Assembly (NCBI GenBank): GCA_029204225.1 | Contig: CM055112.1 | Location: forward strand, 29,352,703 to 29,416,702 | Direction of reading: 5' to 3' | From: Diphasiastrum complanatum | Taxonomy: Eukaryota > Streptophyta > Lycopodiopsida > Lycopodiales > Lycopodiaceae | DNA length: 64,000 nucleotides | Shown: positions 32,935 to 45,639 of the stretch, one piece after another | Layout: every line of letters starts with the position of its first letter | Numbering within the stretch: the first letter of the stretch is position 1 | Made by a program: the position numbers and the translations under genes | The notes under the pieces: generated by a model | The model's database searches: none | What the model was told of the DNA's origin: nothing | What the model saw: only the letters and a program-made list of their open reading frames with translations

Positions 32935-33598
32935 CTGCTTTTTCTCTACTATTTTTTTTTCTTCTCCCATTTTTTTATTATTTGTATGCCATTTTGACAC
33001 CATTTTTGCTGTGATTAGCTGTTCCACCCATCAAGATACTATCAGATCAGTTTTCTCTGAGAAAACCACAAAAGTCATAAGATTCAGACAAAATGTTTTC
33101 ACATCATCTTAGATAGAAATCGTCTGATTTCTTTTTTACAGAGAACGATTCATTTTTGGCCTCCGCAAATTCTGTCTCAGAAGAAAAATGTCAAAAATAT
33201 CAAAAAAAATGGAGTTTTCTTCATCATATACCCATGCTCAAAATTCGCAGACAATTCCGGGAGCTCAAATTAATCCTCGTGATTTCTCTACTAGCTCCGC
33301 GAATTCTGATCAGATACATTTTTACACTATCAGACATTTTCCTTCTTTGGCCAGCACAAATCACTTACAGGAATTCGCGGGCCCTCAGAATGCTGCCTCA
33401 AAATTCGCGACCATCATTACCAAATCGTGGACACTGAGGCCGAATTCTGGGTGAAGTTGTGAATTCATGTCCAAAAAAGTCTATATATAGGTCTCCACCC
33501 TTTCTCCACGAGTTCATTTTAAATTGTTGCTCTCGAGTTCATGCCAAATTTTTTCAAAATTTTCAAAATTCTCAAAGCAAGCTAAAATCATTGCTGCC
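32935..33598 (+). other. Spacer between integrase and third ORF, leader-like
   Basis: No ORF of note. It has five AATTCGCG/GAATTC-type motifs (33165-33450), including GCTCCGCGAATTCT. The same 14-mer occurs in the 5' leader of the minus-strand gypsy element (about 60310). CTATATATAGG at 33481 could be a TATA box. It may be an internal promoter or a duplicated leader. Confidence 0.5.
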
Positions 33599-36500
33599 AT
33601 GGCTTCCTGTGATTTCTCACTGAGCTTGCACCGCCATAAACCCCCTTGTCCTTATTCAGGGGATATAGTCATGATCTCTCTTAAGAATTACACCGAGCAA
33701 CTCACATTGGCCAAGGATATCCTCACCAACCTTGGTTTTGATCTAACACTTTTCCGGGACCAGCAGAGCGAGAGCCTCATCCGAGCAGCTTACTCGACCT
33801 ATTCGGATGAGTTCCAAACTTTCTGGCTTACAACCAAGACTGGCAGTTATTCTATTATCAACGTCTCTCCGGCGGATCTTCAGAGTGTCGGCTTTCCTAA
33901 TCTCGGAGAGACAATCCATGGCAAGGGTACCATTATGATGCCAAGTACTTCACCAAGTTTCTGACAAACGACGGCAAAACCATTGCCCAAACCAATGACG
34001 GGATCGCTATCCGACTCATCACAGATCCCCATCTACGGGCCACCTCAAAGATCATCGTCACCATGGCTGCAGTACATACCACCAAGATGGATCGCATTCC
34101 ACCGAGCGATCTCTTCTCTCTCACCCTCACCATGGACGACCCCACTCAAAATTATAAGTGGGCTGAGAAGGTAGCGGAGAAGTTGTGCGGAGCCCTAAAA
34201 GTCTGAAAATCAACTACCAAATGTGGGTATCTCCTCCACATGTTGGTCACCAAGCAATTGGGGTCTAAGCCGGCTGCTACCATCAAGGAGCTAGATGTTG
34301 TTCATCCAAGTACAAAACAACGAGCCACCCCCCAACCGACAGCAGAATCAGTCTCACCAGCCCCACCTACTAAGAAGCAGAAAGGGAAGGCCGTCAGTAC
34401 CAAAGCAGATGTCCCACAAGACATTCTCTCCAGCGACATCGGGGTAGAATATGCTGAATTCGGAGGGAGTCTTAAACCATCTCAGGTCCCAAAGGAGGTC
34501 CTAGAGCAGCAGGCGTTCTTACTTCACCAGGCCCAACAATGTCGAAAAGCATTAACAATAGTAGCAGGCAGCTCCGGAATGGCAAGCACTTATGGCTCTG
34601 ATCCTATGGGCATGATTCCGTCCACACAAGCAATCTCCTCTCCATCCCTTGCTCTCACAATCCCACCACCACCCCCACCATTTACTGTCACCTCCACACC
34701 CTCACTAACTCTCAACACGGGCTTCCCATCCACACTTCCACAAAAGCCCTCGACTGTACAAATCTCTACCCTACTTGACTCCACAATCAACGTAGATGAT
34801 TTTGCCTTACAATTACTAACTGCACTCACATCAACCACTGTCACCACTAACCCAATCCCACAATCTCCGCCACGTAGTCTCTCCCCACCATCAATCCACA
34901 ATCACCCCTCCCTGCCTTTCCTACACCTCCGTCTAGCCCTGCTGCTGATTTTCTACCATTTAACCCCATGTCGTATCCTAACTACACATGAAACCTACCT
35001 GACATTGGTCCTTGGGAGCAGCTACCCCTTACAGCCCAAAAAGCGGTATGGTTGGTGATTGAGCTCCGATACAATATATTTGGCACCCTAGGGGGACAAC
35101 ACACTATGCGACAATTTGACGATGGTGGTATGGCAGGCCTTCAGAAAGAAAAAACAAGGCTGGAGGAGGAAACCAAACAATAACAGCTGCAGATCCAAAA
35201 CCTCACGAATTATAATCAACAACAACATCAGGTGCTAATCCATCTCCAGAACCAGCTCCAACTGAAGGTATCCAACATGCAGCAAACCATCGATACCCTC
35301 AAAGCCGAGAAGGATGAGGCTGTAACAGATTTACAAGCAGCACGTTTCGCTATGAAGGAACAGTTGGAAATGGTGGACTTCAACAACTTCGCACCACCAG
35401 CTATCCCTGAGGGAACTGCCATTCCAATGGTGGCCTATCAAACGCTGGCCCAAAAGCTGAAAGCCACGACGGAGCAACATGCAAAATTACAACAATCATA
35501 CATTGCTTCTGTCGAGGCCCTAAACCAGCACATAGCCACCCTGGAAGAACGCTTAAAGGCTGCTGTCCAGTTCACACTGTCGGTTCATGCAGAGCATGCC
35601 AATTTCATGATTCGGGGTACCACTTTGATGGATCTGATGGTGGAGATGGCGTAGGATTTCAACAGCCTCCTCCTACAATCAAGGCTCTGCATTTCAAAGC
35701 CAACCCCTGGGGCAAGGAGCTCAAACACCAACCAATCCATCGGGCTCTGGGGGTACTAGCTCCCAACATTTTCTTTTCCCTTCCACCGCTTCTAACCCCC
35801 TCAACACCACTAACCCCACCTTCATTCCATGACACTTTTCACTTGAATCACAACCCATTGCAGAAGCTAACCCCTCGTCTCCTCTATCTCCTTATCCCGA
35901 TCCACAAACCGCACACGAGATTGCCTTTGAAGCCCCCACCATCTGGCACAGAATCATGCCCACAGAACCAAGCAAGGAGTTGCGCGTCTCTCAGGAGTTT
36001 GCAAAGAAGTACCCAACAACGAAAGAGCAAGGTGGCTACATACTGCCAGATTTGGACCAATGTCAAACACATAAAGCAGCAGTTAAACTCCTGGATCCAC
36101 AACCTCTCTGGCGCCATCAGCTCTTCCTGCAAAGTAAGACCTCGATGGTACGGTATCTCGAAGCTCCCTCCTACATGCGTACCAATCCTTATTACTATCC
36201 AGTAGTGAGGCGAGAACAGTTTCCCACCACCAAGGTCAAGAATAGAATCTTTTGGCCTAAGCTCATAGGAGTCGATATCGGCAACTTGGCCGAAGACATG
36301 GTCACCAACTGCCGAGTCTTCTACCAGAAGCACCATGGCAATCCTGATTGCGATGTCAAATATTTTGCGGATAATTGCGGCCTGGTGGCATTTCTGACAG
36401 ATTTCAGAGGTTTTTGGGATCGAGGGTTACTCCCAATTGCCCTTGACATCAATAAACCCTTGCGCACGCAAGACGACCATATCAACGTTGCAAGGTTCTA

Positions 36501-36747
36501 TTATCGTGCTGCACTTAGTTCTGCCTTGCACGTTGATATGGTGGAGCTATGGAAAACCCATAATTTTTTCCAGGGTATGCTCTATTATTACAAACCCATG
36601 CCCTTCTTGAACAAATTACGGTGGCAAATGATGGAGGGCATCGGGACGACCATCTACCACTCCCGACAACAACAGTCTCGCCTCCAAGAAGCACAAAAAA
36701 TCAAGGACGAAAAGGCGTCGATTGGTGTGGGACCACCAATCCAATAA
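33599..36747 (+). pseudogene. Gypsy third ORF, decayed, about 1000 codons
   Basis: ATG at 33599 in good context (GCCATGG), starting MASCDFSLSLHRHKPPCPY. Frame is lost near 33930, a stop lies at about 34204, and further shifts occur near 35050 and 35610. The pieces are otherwise protein-like and end at TAA 36745-36747, overlapping the polypurine tract. Visible parts: an N-terminal region of about 200 residues; a basic patch KKQKGK (about 34370); a Pro/Ser/Thr-rich stretch (34630-34900); a coiled-coil-like region (about 35160-35580; NQLQLKVSNMQQTIDTLKAE and AQKLKATTEQHAKLQQSY); and a C-terminal domain (35956-36747; NPDCDVKYFADNCGLVAFL). No signal peptide or membrane segment is seen, so it is unlike an envelope protein. 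Two more partial copies are in the window. Function unknown. Confidence 0.65.
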
Positions 36748-36758
36748 GGAGGGGATAA
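36746..36758 (+). promoter_or_regulatory. Polypurine tract of gypsy element
   Basis: AAGGAGGGGATAA directly before the LTR. It primes plus-strand synthesis in this family. The same sequence with one more G is at 48454-48467 in the other element. Confidence 0.85.
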
Positions 36759-37565
36759 TGTTAGCAACTGTGCTAACACAGGGAAAATAAAAAAATAATA
36801 AAACTCCGTGGCATGTGTTTTGTAAGACCACGTATGAGTATCTGTCAATAAACTTCAAGCCATGGCATGTGTTTTGTAAGTCCATGAGTAGAAGCTTAAA
36901 TAATAGTAAAATAGCTTAAACTTAGATTCAGAACTTAGACTTAGGAAACTTAAGATTAGAAATATTTTATCTTAAGTTGTCCTAAGTTAAGAAAATTGAA
37001 GTTTTAAATCCTAAGTTAGAAGTTCTATAAAGGCTAGAAACAGATTAGTCCCATAAGTTAGTAGACACTTATGGAAGACCCTCCTTGCCATAAGAGGAGA
37101 GGTATTTGCATTGTAAATGACACTTTTGAGATTAAGCTATCTTGCTCTCTATTTTGGAGAATTATCATTCTATTTCATTTGTGTTCCCCTTGGAAAGGTG
37201 CATAGCTTGAGGGAAGGTGCTCGGGCCTCCTCTTGCCTCCTTTTCATCGATTTTATTGTGGCATGTTCATTATTGCCTATTTGTTTAGTATTAGCCACAA
37301 TCTCATTTTATTACCCTTCGGGTGTTAATCTAGGATTAGTCTAGTCACCTTGCTAGTTGGATAAGCCTTAGCAAGGATTTTCATTGTTGTTACTAATTAG
37401 TTTATTTCCGTTTCGGGCACTAGTTGGGTAAGCCTTAGTGCTCTCATTCCTTGATACTTCTGTTGAAGCTTTTGTAGAAACTTAAAAAGTGGATGAATCT
37501 CTACATCCATATACTACACCCGTAAGTAGATCTAGCCACCGCACTCACTAGAAATACTTCCAACA
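36759..37565 (+). repeat. Gypsy 3' LTR (807 bp)
   Basis: Starts TGTTAGCAACTGTGCTAACA and ends CTTCCAACA. It aligns with 47665-48453 (reverse orientation) and with parts at 60440-60767 and 12288-12382. It contains TCTATAAAGG (about 37024) as a possible TATA box and two hairpins with the same loop at 37348-37376 and 37417-37441. Confidence 0.9.
37348..37441 (+). other. Two hairpins sharing one loop sequence within the gypsy LTR
   Basis: CCTTGCTA...TAGCAAGG (37348-37376) and GCACTA...TAGTGC (37417-37441) both enclose the loop GTTGGRTAAGCCT. The stems differ completely between the two but each is self-complementary. The other LTR copies (47792-47879, 60546-60633) keep the loops and mostly keep the pairing. 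Confidence 0.7.
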
Positions 37566-37577
37566 CTCTCTCTACAG

Positions 37578-38385
37578 AGTTATGTATTGCTTGCAGGGGA
37601 CTTTAACGCACACACAGCCGCTCGCTAGACTGAGTTCTATGCTGACACACTCTCTCTTCATCCATTGGATACCTCTTATGTTCATTATTCTCAAGACTCA
37701 TTAGCGACGGTTACTCTTTTTGGGGAACAGCTTCTGAGGTTGGCTCAAGCACATGGTCTTATTATCCTCAACGGTCTTCTTCAATGGCCATCCTCCTCTG
37801 CATATACTTGCCACCCATTTGGTGGCGGTCACAACATAGTGTATTATCTCATTACATCTCATGCTTTATTGCCCGGCCTGGCATCCTTCACCATCTCTAC
37901 CCTCGTCCTCACTTATCACTCTTTGCTCTACCTCTCCTTCTCCCCAGTACCAAGTCTGTCTTCTCCTCCACATTCCCTCTTTGTTCGACCCACCCGCTAT
38001 CGTATCCCCCCTCATCAATCCCAGGACTATGTTGCCCATGTCTCTCATCTTCTGGACCACTTTCCTTCCTCCTCTGATGTCACTACCCAAGCTTCCTTTT
38101 TAACACATGCCCTGACTACTGCCGCTCATGCCATTGTGCCCCCTCGCCACTTCTTTTCTCATCGTCACACCCATAATAAATCGTATGACAATGACTGTTC
38201 TTTCTTCCAGAAATATGTCGAGTTCCTCAAATTCTCCAATTCTACATTGTCTTCTTCCGCAGAAAAGCAGCTTCGTTCCCTTCTCCGCAAAAAAGAAAGT
38301 GGCCTACTTTTCTTCCCGTTCCTCCTACCTCCTTCGCTCCCTCCACTGTGCTTCCTCGACTACTTTTTGGAAGATCTTTCTTCAT
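37578..38385 (+). pseudogene. LINE endonuclease remnant
   Basis: LLAGDFNAHTAAR is the AP-endonuclease GDFNAH motif. An in-frame TAG follows (about 37626). Then HGLIILNGLLQW, AYTCHPFGGGHNIVYYLITS resemble the end of the domain (usually S..VDYvi.S). The linker to RT continues as VAHVSHLLDHFPSSSDV and HTHNKSYDNDCSFFQKYVEF. Confidence 0.75.
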
Positions 38386-39667
38386 AAGCCCCTACCCATT
38401 GCACCCATCCCTCTTCAATCATGGGGTCGACTATGCAACCAACCTATATACAATTGCTCACCCTTCCATCTCTCTTTCTTCTTGTCCTACCCATTGTGAC
38501 CTCTTTTCTCCTGACATGGTTGAAGCCACCATCTGCAAACTCAAGAACAATCGTACGTCTGACATTGACCTCCTTTTAGCCAAGCTCCTCAAACCAATTG
38601 CCAAATTTGTCTCCCCTTTCCTAGCGTACTATTTCAACCGCTCTGTCGTTGATGGTTTTCCCATACCTTGGGCCACTAATCTCCTTCATCCCATTCTTAA
38701 AGAAGGCGATGCCATGAATGTCCACAACTATCGCACTATTATGATTGGTCATACCATGGCCAAGTTGTATGCCACTATTCTCATAACTTCGTTATGACAG
38801 AGGCTGATTCTCGACTATTGTATGTGACTGGCTAGGCTAGCTTCCACCGGGGTTATAGCACTCTTGATCATGTCCTCACTCTACGTACTATCATTGAGGA
38901 GGCAAAGCATATGGGCTAGAAGGTATTTGCTTGTTTTGTTGATCTCTCTAAGGCCTTTGACATTGTTCCCCGTCATCTTTTGATCAACAGACTATGTCAA
39001 CTTGGCTTTTCTAACTCTATTCTCACAGTAGAGGTTGCTATGTATGAGAGAGTTCCTAGCACATATTCAGTTGGACCCTGATTTATCTTCTCCCATCCGT
39101 AGCACTGTCGGCGTCAAGCAAGGCTGTCCATTATCCCCTTCGTTGTTTGCACTTTATATTGATGATCTTGAGCACCTCATTCGTGAAGAAGGTGGAGATG
39201 GTTACTCGCTGGCTCATTTGCTCATCCCTATTCTGCTTTATGCTGATGACATCGTCCTGCTTTCTCCCTCACCAAAAGGGTTGCAGTGTCACTTACAAGT
39301 CTTACATCGGTTTTGTGTTGCTTGGAGTCTCTCTGCTAACTTAAAAAAGACAAACACTATGATTTTCAACACCAATCGACAAAGCCTTCACAATTATCAA
39401 TTCTTCTATGACAGCCAAGAAGTTGACATTATTGCCTCTTATACTTACTTGGGAGTCTTGTTTACTGTGCCTCTTTTTGGTTTCTGCCAGGCTGCATTTG
39501 TGCACATTTCCTCTAGTCTTTCAACATTGGTCCAGTTTGAGCATGGGTGTACGATGAATCATATTTTTGATCCCGCTACTAGATACCAGTTGTTTCACAC
39601 ATGGGTAGTTCCAGCAGTGATGTATGTCTCCGAGATTTGGTTGTCAACTCTTTCTCTCTGGTACTAG
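38386..39667 (+). pseudogene. LINE reverse transcriptase
   Basis: NLLHPILKEGDAMNVHNYRT is the usual RT entry. DLSKAFDIVPRHLL is the first catalytic Asp motif (about 38940-38980, other frame). VGVKQGCPLSPSLFALYID and LLYADDIVLLSPSP (about 39236-39275) carry the second motif. NLKKTNTMIFNT and SYTYLGVLF follow, as in LINE RTs. Two or more frameshifts and several stops separate these blocks. Confidence 0.85.
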
Positions 39668-40088
39668 GCAGACATTTCCAGACCACTATGTTGGGTCGCA
39701 TGATACGTGCCAAGACTACCACCCCTCATGATATCCTATGTGTTGAGCTTGCTACTCCTCTAATTATCCTTGAGGTCTTTTTCTGCCTTATTTTTTTTTT
39801 TAGCGGATTCAAGAGATTTGTGCATCTCACCTGGATAGATACATAGTTGTTGCGGTTATTTCTTCACGTGTCCTAGCTGATTCCCATGCCAAGCTATCTT
39901 GGTACCAGACGTCTGATCTCTTACAACATCTGGGCATCTCTATTATGGATCTTTCTCATGGTACGCATTCATATATCCGAGGCCATTTATTTTGTCGATA
40001 TATGTAGCAAACTTGGAGATTCCTCCCACCTTCCCACATTCGACTGAGCTATTACCAAATACACTTCCTCTCTCTGGATCCTTCTGGT

Positions 40089-40490
40089 TTGCCATTGGCA
40101 CTCTATCTCTCACAGTCCCTATCACACGGCCTGCGCTATTGTCTTGTGCAGTTGTGCATTTCCTCTCATCAGCTTGCTATTGAGACTGGTCGTGCATGGG
40201 ATATCCCCCGGGTGCATCATCTATGTCGGTTGTGCTCGTTGCGGGAGGTGGAAGATGAAGCCCATTTCCTCCTTAGATCTCCGTTGTGTTATGAGATACG
40301 GGGGAGGTATTATTGTCTCTTTCATGATGGTCTGCATACACTTTGCAGTTTTGTCTCCCATCCTGATGCTCGTTGCTTGGGACTTCTTGTTCGTGAGATG
40401 CTTACTCTCTGTCAGTCTCATCTGCCTGTACCAGATCACCTGGGGTTAGACTCCCAGCAGTTGCTTCTCATTTGTTTCTTTTGGACTTGA
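40089..40490 (+). pseudogene. LINE C-terminal zinc-knuckle region
   Basis: ETGRAWDIPRVHHLCRLCSL, then REVEDEAHFLLRSPLC, matches the E.gR...iPR...C..C....ved..HfLl.C pattern at the end of many LINE ORF2 proteins. The last Cys is displaced by two residues (RSPLC). Confidence 0.75.
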
Positions 40491-40740
40491 GCACATGCTA
40501 ATGACTCCGATGATGAGATTCCTATCGTTGTGCCCCCGCAGAAAAAGCCCAGATGTAGTCGGCACTCGCCTCCATCGAGGCCCACTGTACGTTCCATTCA
40601 ACGAATACCTCACACTTACTTTCGTTGATATGTACTTATTCTCCACCTGGCCCAGGTTGTGGGCATTGGTATTATTTTTGTAGTTCTTCTGTTATACCTG
40701 GCCTGGATTGTGGGCTTATTTCACTTCTGCTTTGTTCTGC

Positions 40741-41944
<1,204 letters not shown>

Positions 41945-42890
41945 AGACATACCATGTCATGGAGGTTTTGCTTTGTAGGAAGAGTTGATGGCGCCAAAGT
42001 GGTTGTGGATCTAGGAGCTTGACTGCTTTCTTATGGTTTTTTCAATGGTCCAGGTTTGATAGCCGCCTCACTCCTTTGTAGTTTGATATTTTATTGCAAA
42101 CTCTTATGTAAGCAGATCCTTGCTAGGTTCAGTAGATGTGATTCTGTGTCGTATTGTTGGTGCTTCAGCTACCAAGGCATGTTCTATTTGTGGGTCTGGT
42201 TGAGGGGAGAGAGGTGGTGAAGGGTTAGAATCAGCAATGCGTTAAGATTCTGGAGAAAATTGGCGTTGGATAAAGGGAAAGTAGTGGTTTCGATGGGGTT
42301 AGAGGCGGAAGAGTGAAAGAGATGGTCAGTAGGAGCCAGCACCACCAGAGCCCAGAGGATTGGTTGGTGCTTGTGCTACTTGCACTTGAGGTTGTCCTTG
42401 AAATGATGAGTCTTGATTTGTTGATGGAGGCTGCTGAAATCTTGCCCCATCGCCACCATCTGATCCATCATAGTGAGGCTCTGACTGGTGAAACTGGACG
42501 TGCTCTGCATGGATAGAAGGTGTGGATTGAGTCATTGCCTTTAACCTTTCCTCTAGGGTGGCGGTATGTTGGTTGACGACCTCGACGAGAGTAGTATAGG
42601 ATTGCTGTATCTTAGTATGCTGTTCCATCGTGGTCTTCAACTTTTGTGCCAATTTCTAATATTGCATCACTAGAATTTGAGTTTCCTCGGGAATAGATGA
42701 CAATGCAAAATCATTGAAATCTACTTGTTCCAGTTGTTCCTTTATAACAGAACGTGCTGCTTTTGCATCTGCTAAGGCCTTGTCCTATTCTACTGTAAGA
42801 TTTGTTATGGCAGTTTGATGGTTGGAGATCTTCAACTGGAGTTGGTTCTGAAGGTGGCTGAGCATTTGTTGTTGTTGTTGATTTATTTAA
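41945..42890 (-). pseudogene. Gypsy third ORF fragment
   Basis: Reading minus, it matches 35220-36170: AQKLKTTMEQHTKIQQSY, TATLEERLKAMTQSTPSIHA, YDGSDGGDG, then the start of the C-terminal domain (KLLDPQPLWRHQLFLQSK, in other frames). In this copy the coiled-coil part runs in one frame into DGSDGGDGARFQQPP. That shows where the + strand copy at about 35610 has shifted. It is bounded on the right by the family B LTR. Confidence 0.8.
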
Positions 42891-42894
42891 TCGT

Positions 42895-43296
42895 TCAGAA
42901 ATAGCTTAGAGTATGCGGCTTCAATCCGCAACTTGTTGTACTCATTTACATATGTTTTGCTTTGATACTGAATCAATACTATTTTCTTATTACGTTCAGC
43001 TTCGTCTCAGAATGTATGCGTTTTTGTAATTCTTCGCGACAAATTATTTGTCTGATAATTCAATGCTTAAAAGTTTTGGCTACGTAATCACTGTAGTACT
43101 AATGATTTCATAGTTAGTTACTATAAGATCGAACATGATTTTTATCACTATTGTTTTGTTCAAAATTGATAGGCGTAGTTATGCATGAAGAAAGAGGAAG
43201 ATAGTTTATTCCGCTGCACACGATAAGTTTCTTTCTTGTCGTTTGAATTATTTCTATTCGATTCTTGTAGACCTATCTTTTACACACTTTCCAACA
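42895..43296 (+). repeat. Copia family B LTR, second copy (partial)
   Basis: Matches 23675-24089. It ends in CCAACA before the primer site TGGTATCAGAGC (43297-43308). Confidence 0.85.
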
Positions 43297-43800
43297 TGGT
43301 ATCAGAGCATTGATTCTTCTTCAAGGCCTAATACCATATCAGAATGCAAGCTCTTATACTTGATATCTTTTGCGATATCAAACTGTTCTTCAGTTCTAAT
43401 CAATTTGTTTCGGTATCAGAGAATTGATTTCCAATTGTAGCACAGCACAATATCTCTCTTAACGACGATAGTCTAAAATTCTAGATGGATTCTCAAAGTA
43501 AACCCGGTCTTATCATAGACAAGCTGAATGGATCCAATTATCATTTATGGAAATTTAAGATGAAGACCTTGCTAATCGCCAATGAGTTGTGGGATGTTGT
43601 TATAGGTATTGAAGTGAAACCTAAAGATGACACATAAGACTCAAAGTGAAAATCGAAGGATGGTAAAGCTTTCTCGCTTATTATCCTCAATATATCAGAT
43701 ATCCAAATTGGCCACATAGCTAAAGCTAAAACATCAAAAGAAGTTTGGGACATCCTGAGCTCACTATATGATGTGAGGGACGTAACTACTAAGGTTATAT
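43297..43800 (+). pseudogene. Copia family B leader and gag start
   Basis: After the primer site and a leader with further TATCAGA motifs (about 43347, 43413), ATG at 43483 gives MDSQSKPGLIIDKLNGSNYH, then LWKFKMKTLLIANELWDVV. Stops occur at DDT* and SK*. It ends at LYDVRDVTTK, where the unknown-family copy B begins, with AAGGTTATATCATAAAATAT at the join. Confidence 0.85.
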
Positions 43801-45127
43801 CATAAAATATACCATTCACCTTTTCTAAGGTTATATCATAAAATATGACCATGTATGTTAACAAGTGATTTAGATCAACAAAGAAGTTGTTTGATGAATT
43901 ATATGATATGGATCTTCCATCAGTTTCATACACTTTCTCGATATGAAATGGGGTACCAATGATTTTATGCATACTTATTTTCAATGTATTCATCTCTGTC
44001 TTCAAGTGATATGACCTAGGGTTGGGACTTTTCTAATTCAAACTTGCTTAAAAAATTCTCTAATAAGTTGAAATATTGTTGAATATGCTTCTCTGCTAAT
44101 ACCAGCAAAATTACAGGCACCTTGAACTATAGTCTTATCTCAAATTTTCTAAATGTTCAGCATCAAAGACTCTTCAATTTTGCACTTTACACTGGAACTT
44201 CTATTGTTCATCATGATACACTCAGTGGATTTGCCTGTCAATATTGAGCCCAACGACATTCCAATTGAAGCATTGTCCTTTTATTCTAATGAGCTACTAA
44301 TGCAGATGTGCAAAAAAACCAGATAGTGAGCAGAACAACACAATAGCTGAAATAAAACTATATGTCATTAATCAAGTTACAAACAATCAGTGTATGCTTA
44401 CTTGAATCTTCGAATTTTTTTATTTCGATAACTTGCTTTTGAAAGGGTTTAAATATCCTTCCAACTTTGTCGCTTTCGTTTTTTACTCCTAGCCTCCTTC
44501 TTCTTAGCCTCTTCCACATCCTTCGGTAATTATAACTTTTCCATACGAATAGATTGTAAGATTGATTAAATTTGATCTAGTTCTGATTTGATATCGAACA
44601 CTATCCTCTGTAATGATTCATTATTTCTTTTAAGTTATTCATTTTTCTCTAAAGTCTTTTGGACATGACAATCTCTTTTTTGATAAAAAAGAGGATATGC
44701 GTATCAACTCACATTCTAAAAAGTGAATTTTTTTCATAGAAAGCTAATTTCCATAGTTTTGCAATCTCTCACAATATCCTAGTAATCCAGTATGCCCATT
44801 GCATATCCATGTTACTAGATGAGTTATTGAAGAGAACGTGGGATGAGGCAATGTGCTAGGATCTTGAGGATACAATGTTTCATCTGTTCACAAATCCAAG
44901 CTCTTCTTTCCTTCTGCCCTATAACGGGAACAATCATCAACAGATATTGGAATTCCTTTGCCTCCTCGTCTCTCTATAGGTGCCAAATCATTAGGGATAT
45001 CCAAATGTAGATGATACAATGTCATCAAAAAACCAAGACAAAACAAAACAATACAAAATAAAACAAAGTACTTATCTTTTATTATATTATATACTCTGTT
45101 TGATTCAAATTTGGAGATGGTGCTCAT
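43800..45127 (-). pseudogene. Unknown repeat-encoded protein family, copy B
   Basis: Minus-strand counterpart of 13529-14964 with all blocks in the same order. MTLYHLHLDIP and TLYPQDPSTLPHPTFSS run in one frame into CNGHTGLLGYCERLQNYGN. The rest is a decayed middle, SIGMSLGSILTG, VQGACNFAGISREAYSTIF and SNNFFVDLNHLLTYM. The open join across HLVTWIC shows that the TAG at 13736 in copy A is a later mutation. A 38-bp segment (AAGGTTATATCATAAAATAT) is duplicated near 43795-43860. The end carrying KMER is cut off by the family B fragment. Confidence 0.55.
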
Positions 45128-45360
45128 ATTTTCAGTCCAATGTGGAGATGGCGTTCATATTTGGAGATGGCGCTCATATTTTTATTCATGTTGAGGGAAT
45201 ACATATTCATACATTTTGGAGATGGCGCTCATATTTAGAGATGGTGCTCATATTTGCAGTCCAATGTGAAGATGGCACTCAAATTTTTATTCCAGTGGAG
45301 GGAATGCATATTCATACATTTTTTTTTTATCCTGATTTGAATTTGAGATGGTGGTCATAT
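45113..45360. repeat. Minisatellite of GAGATGGYGCTCATATT
   Basis: Seven imperfect copies of the 17-mer, arranged in two units of about 105 bp that also share ATACATATTCATACATTTT. Confidence 0.8.
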
Positions 45361-45639
45361 TCTAGATCCAAGGGATGGAATGTATTTTTGAATTTTGACA
45401 AGTTAGACTATGAACAGTTTAGAGTTCTTAACTGTGACTGTAGACACTATGGTTAGATCATTGGGAGTTGGGGAGGCCTCGGGAGTGGTGGGGGCAAGCA
45501 AATAAGCAATATTGTTTTATATATCTTGATATTTTTCTTTATCCTACATGGCATTACTTAAAGGGTCTTTTTGATATTGAGAACTCCTCTAATGATATTT
45601 ACTAGAGTCACCGAAGTAAATATACTTCGAATCTGCTAG
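45361..45639. other. No recognised gene
   Basis: Transition between the minisatellite and the copia family C remnant; nothing supportable. Confidence 0.4.

Larger units (their letters stand above)
31908..37565 (+). mobile_element. 3' half of a Ty3/gypsy element with a third ORF
   Basis: In order: gypsy integrase (31908-32934), spacer, a long decayed ORF (33599-36747), polypurine tract AAGGAGGGGATAA (36746-36758) and a 3' LTR (36759-37565). The gag, protease, RT and 5' LTR are missing. The related minus-strand element at 47665-60767 supplies them and has the same third ORF end and LTR. An extra ORF between integrase and LTR is known from Athila- and Tat-type plant elements. Whether this one is related to those could not be judged. 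Confidence 0.85.

Noticed and set aside
33599-36747. Gypsy third ORF as a retroviral envelope gene
   Set aside because: No signal peptide, no hydrophobic fusion or membrane segment, and a charged C-terminus; position alone is not enough.
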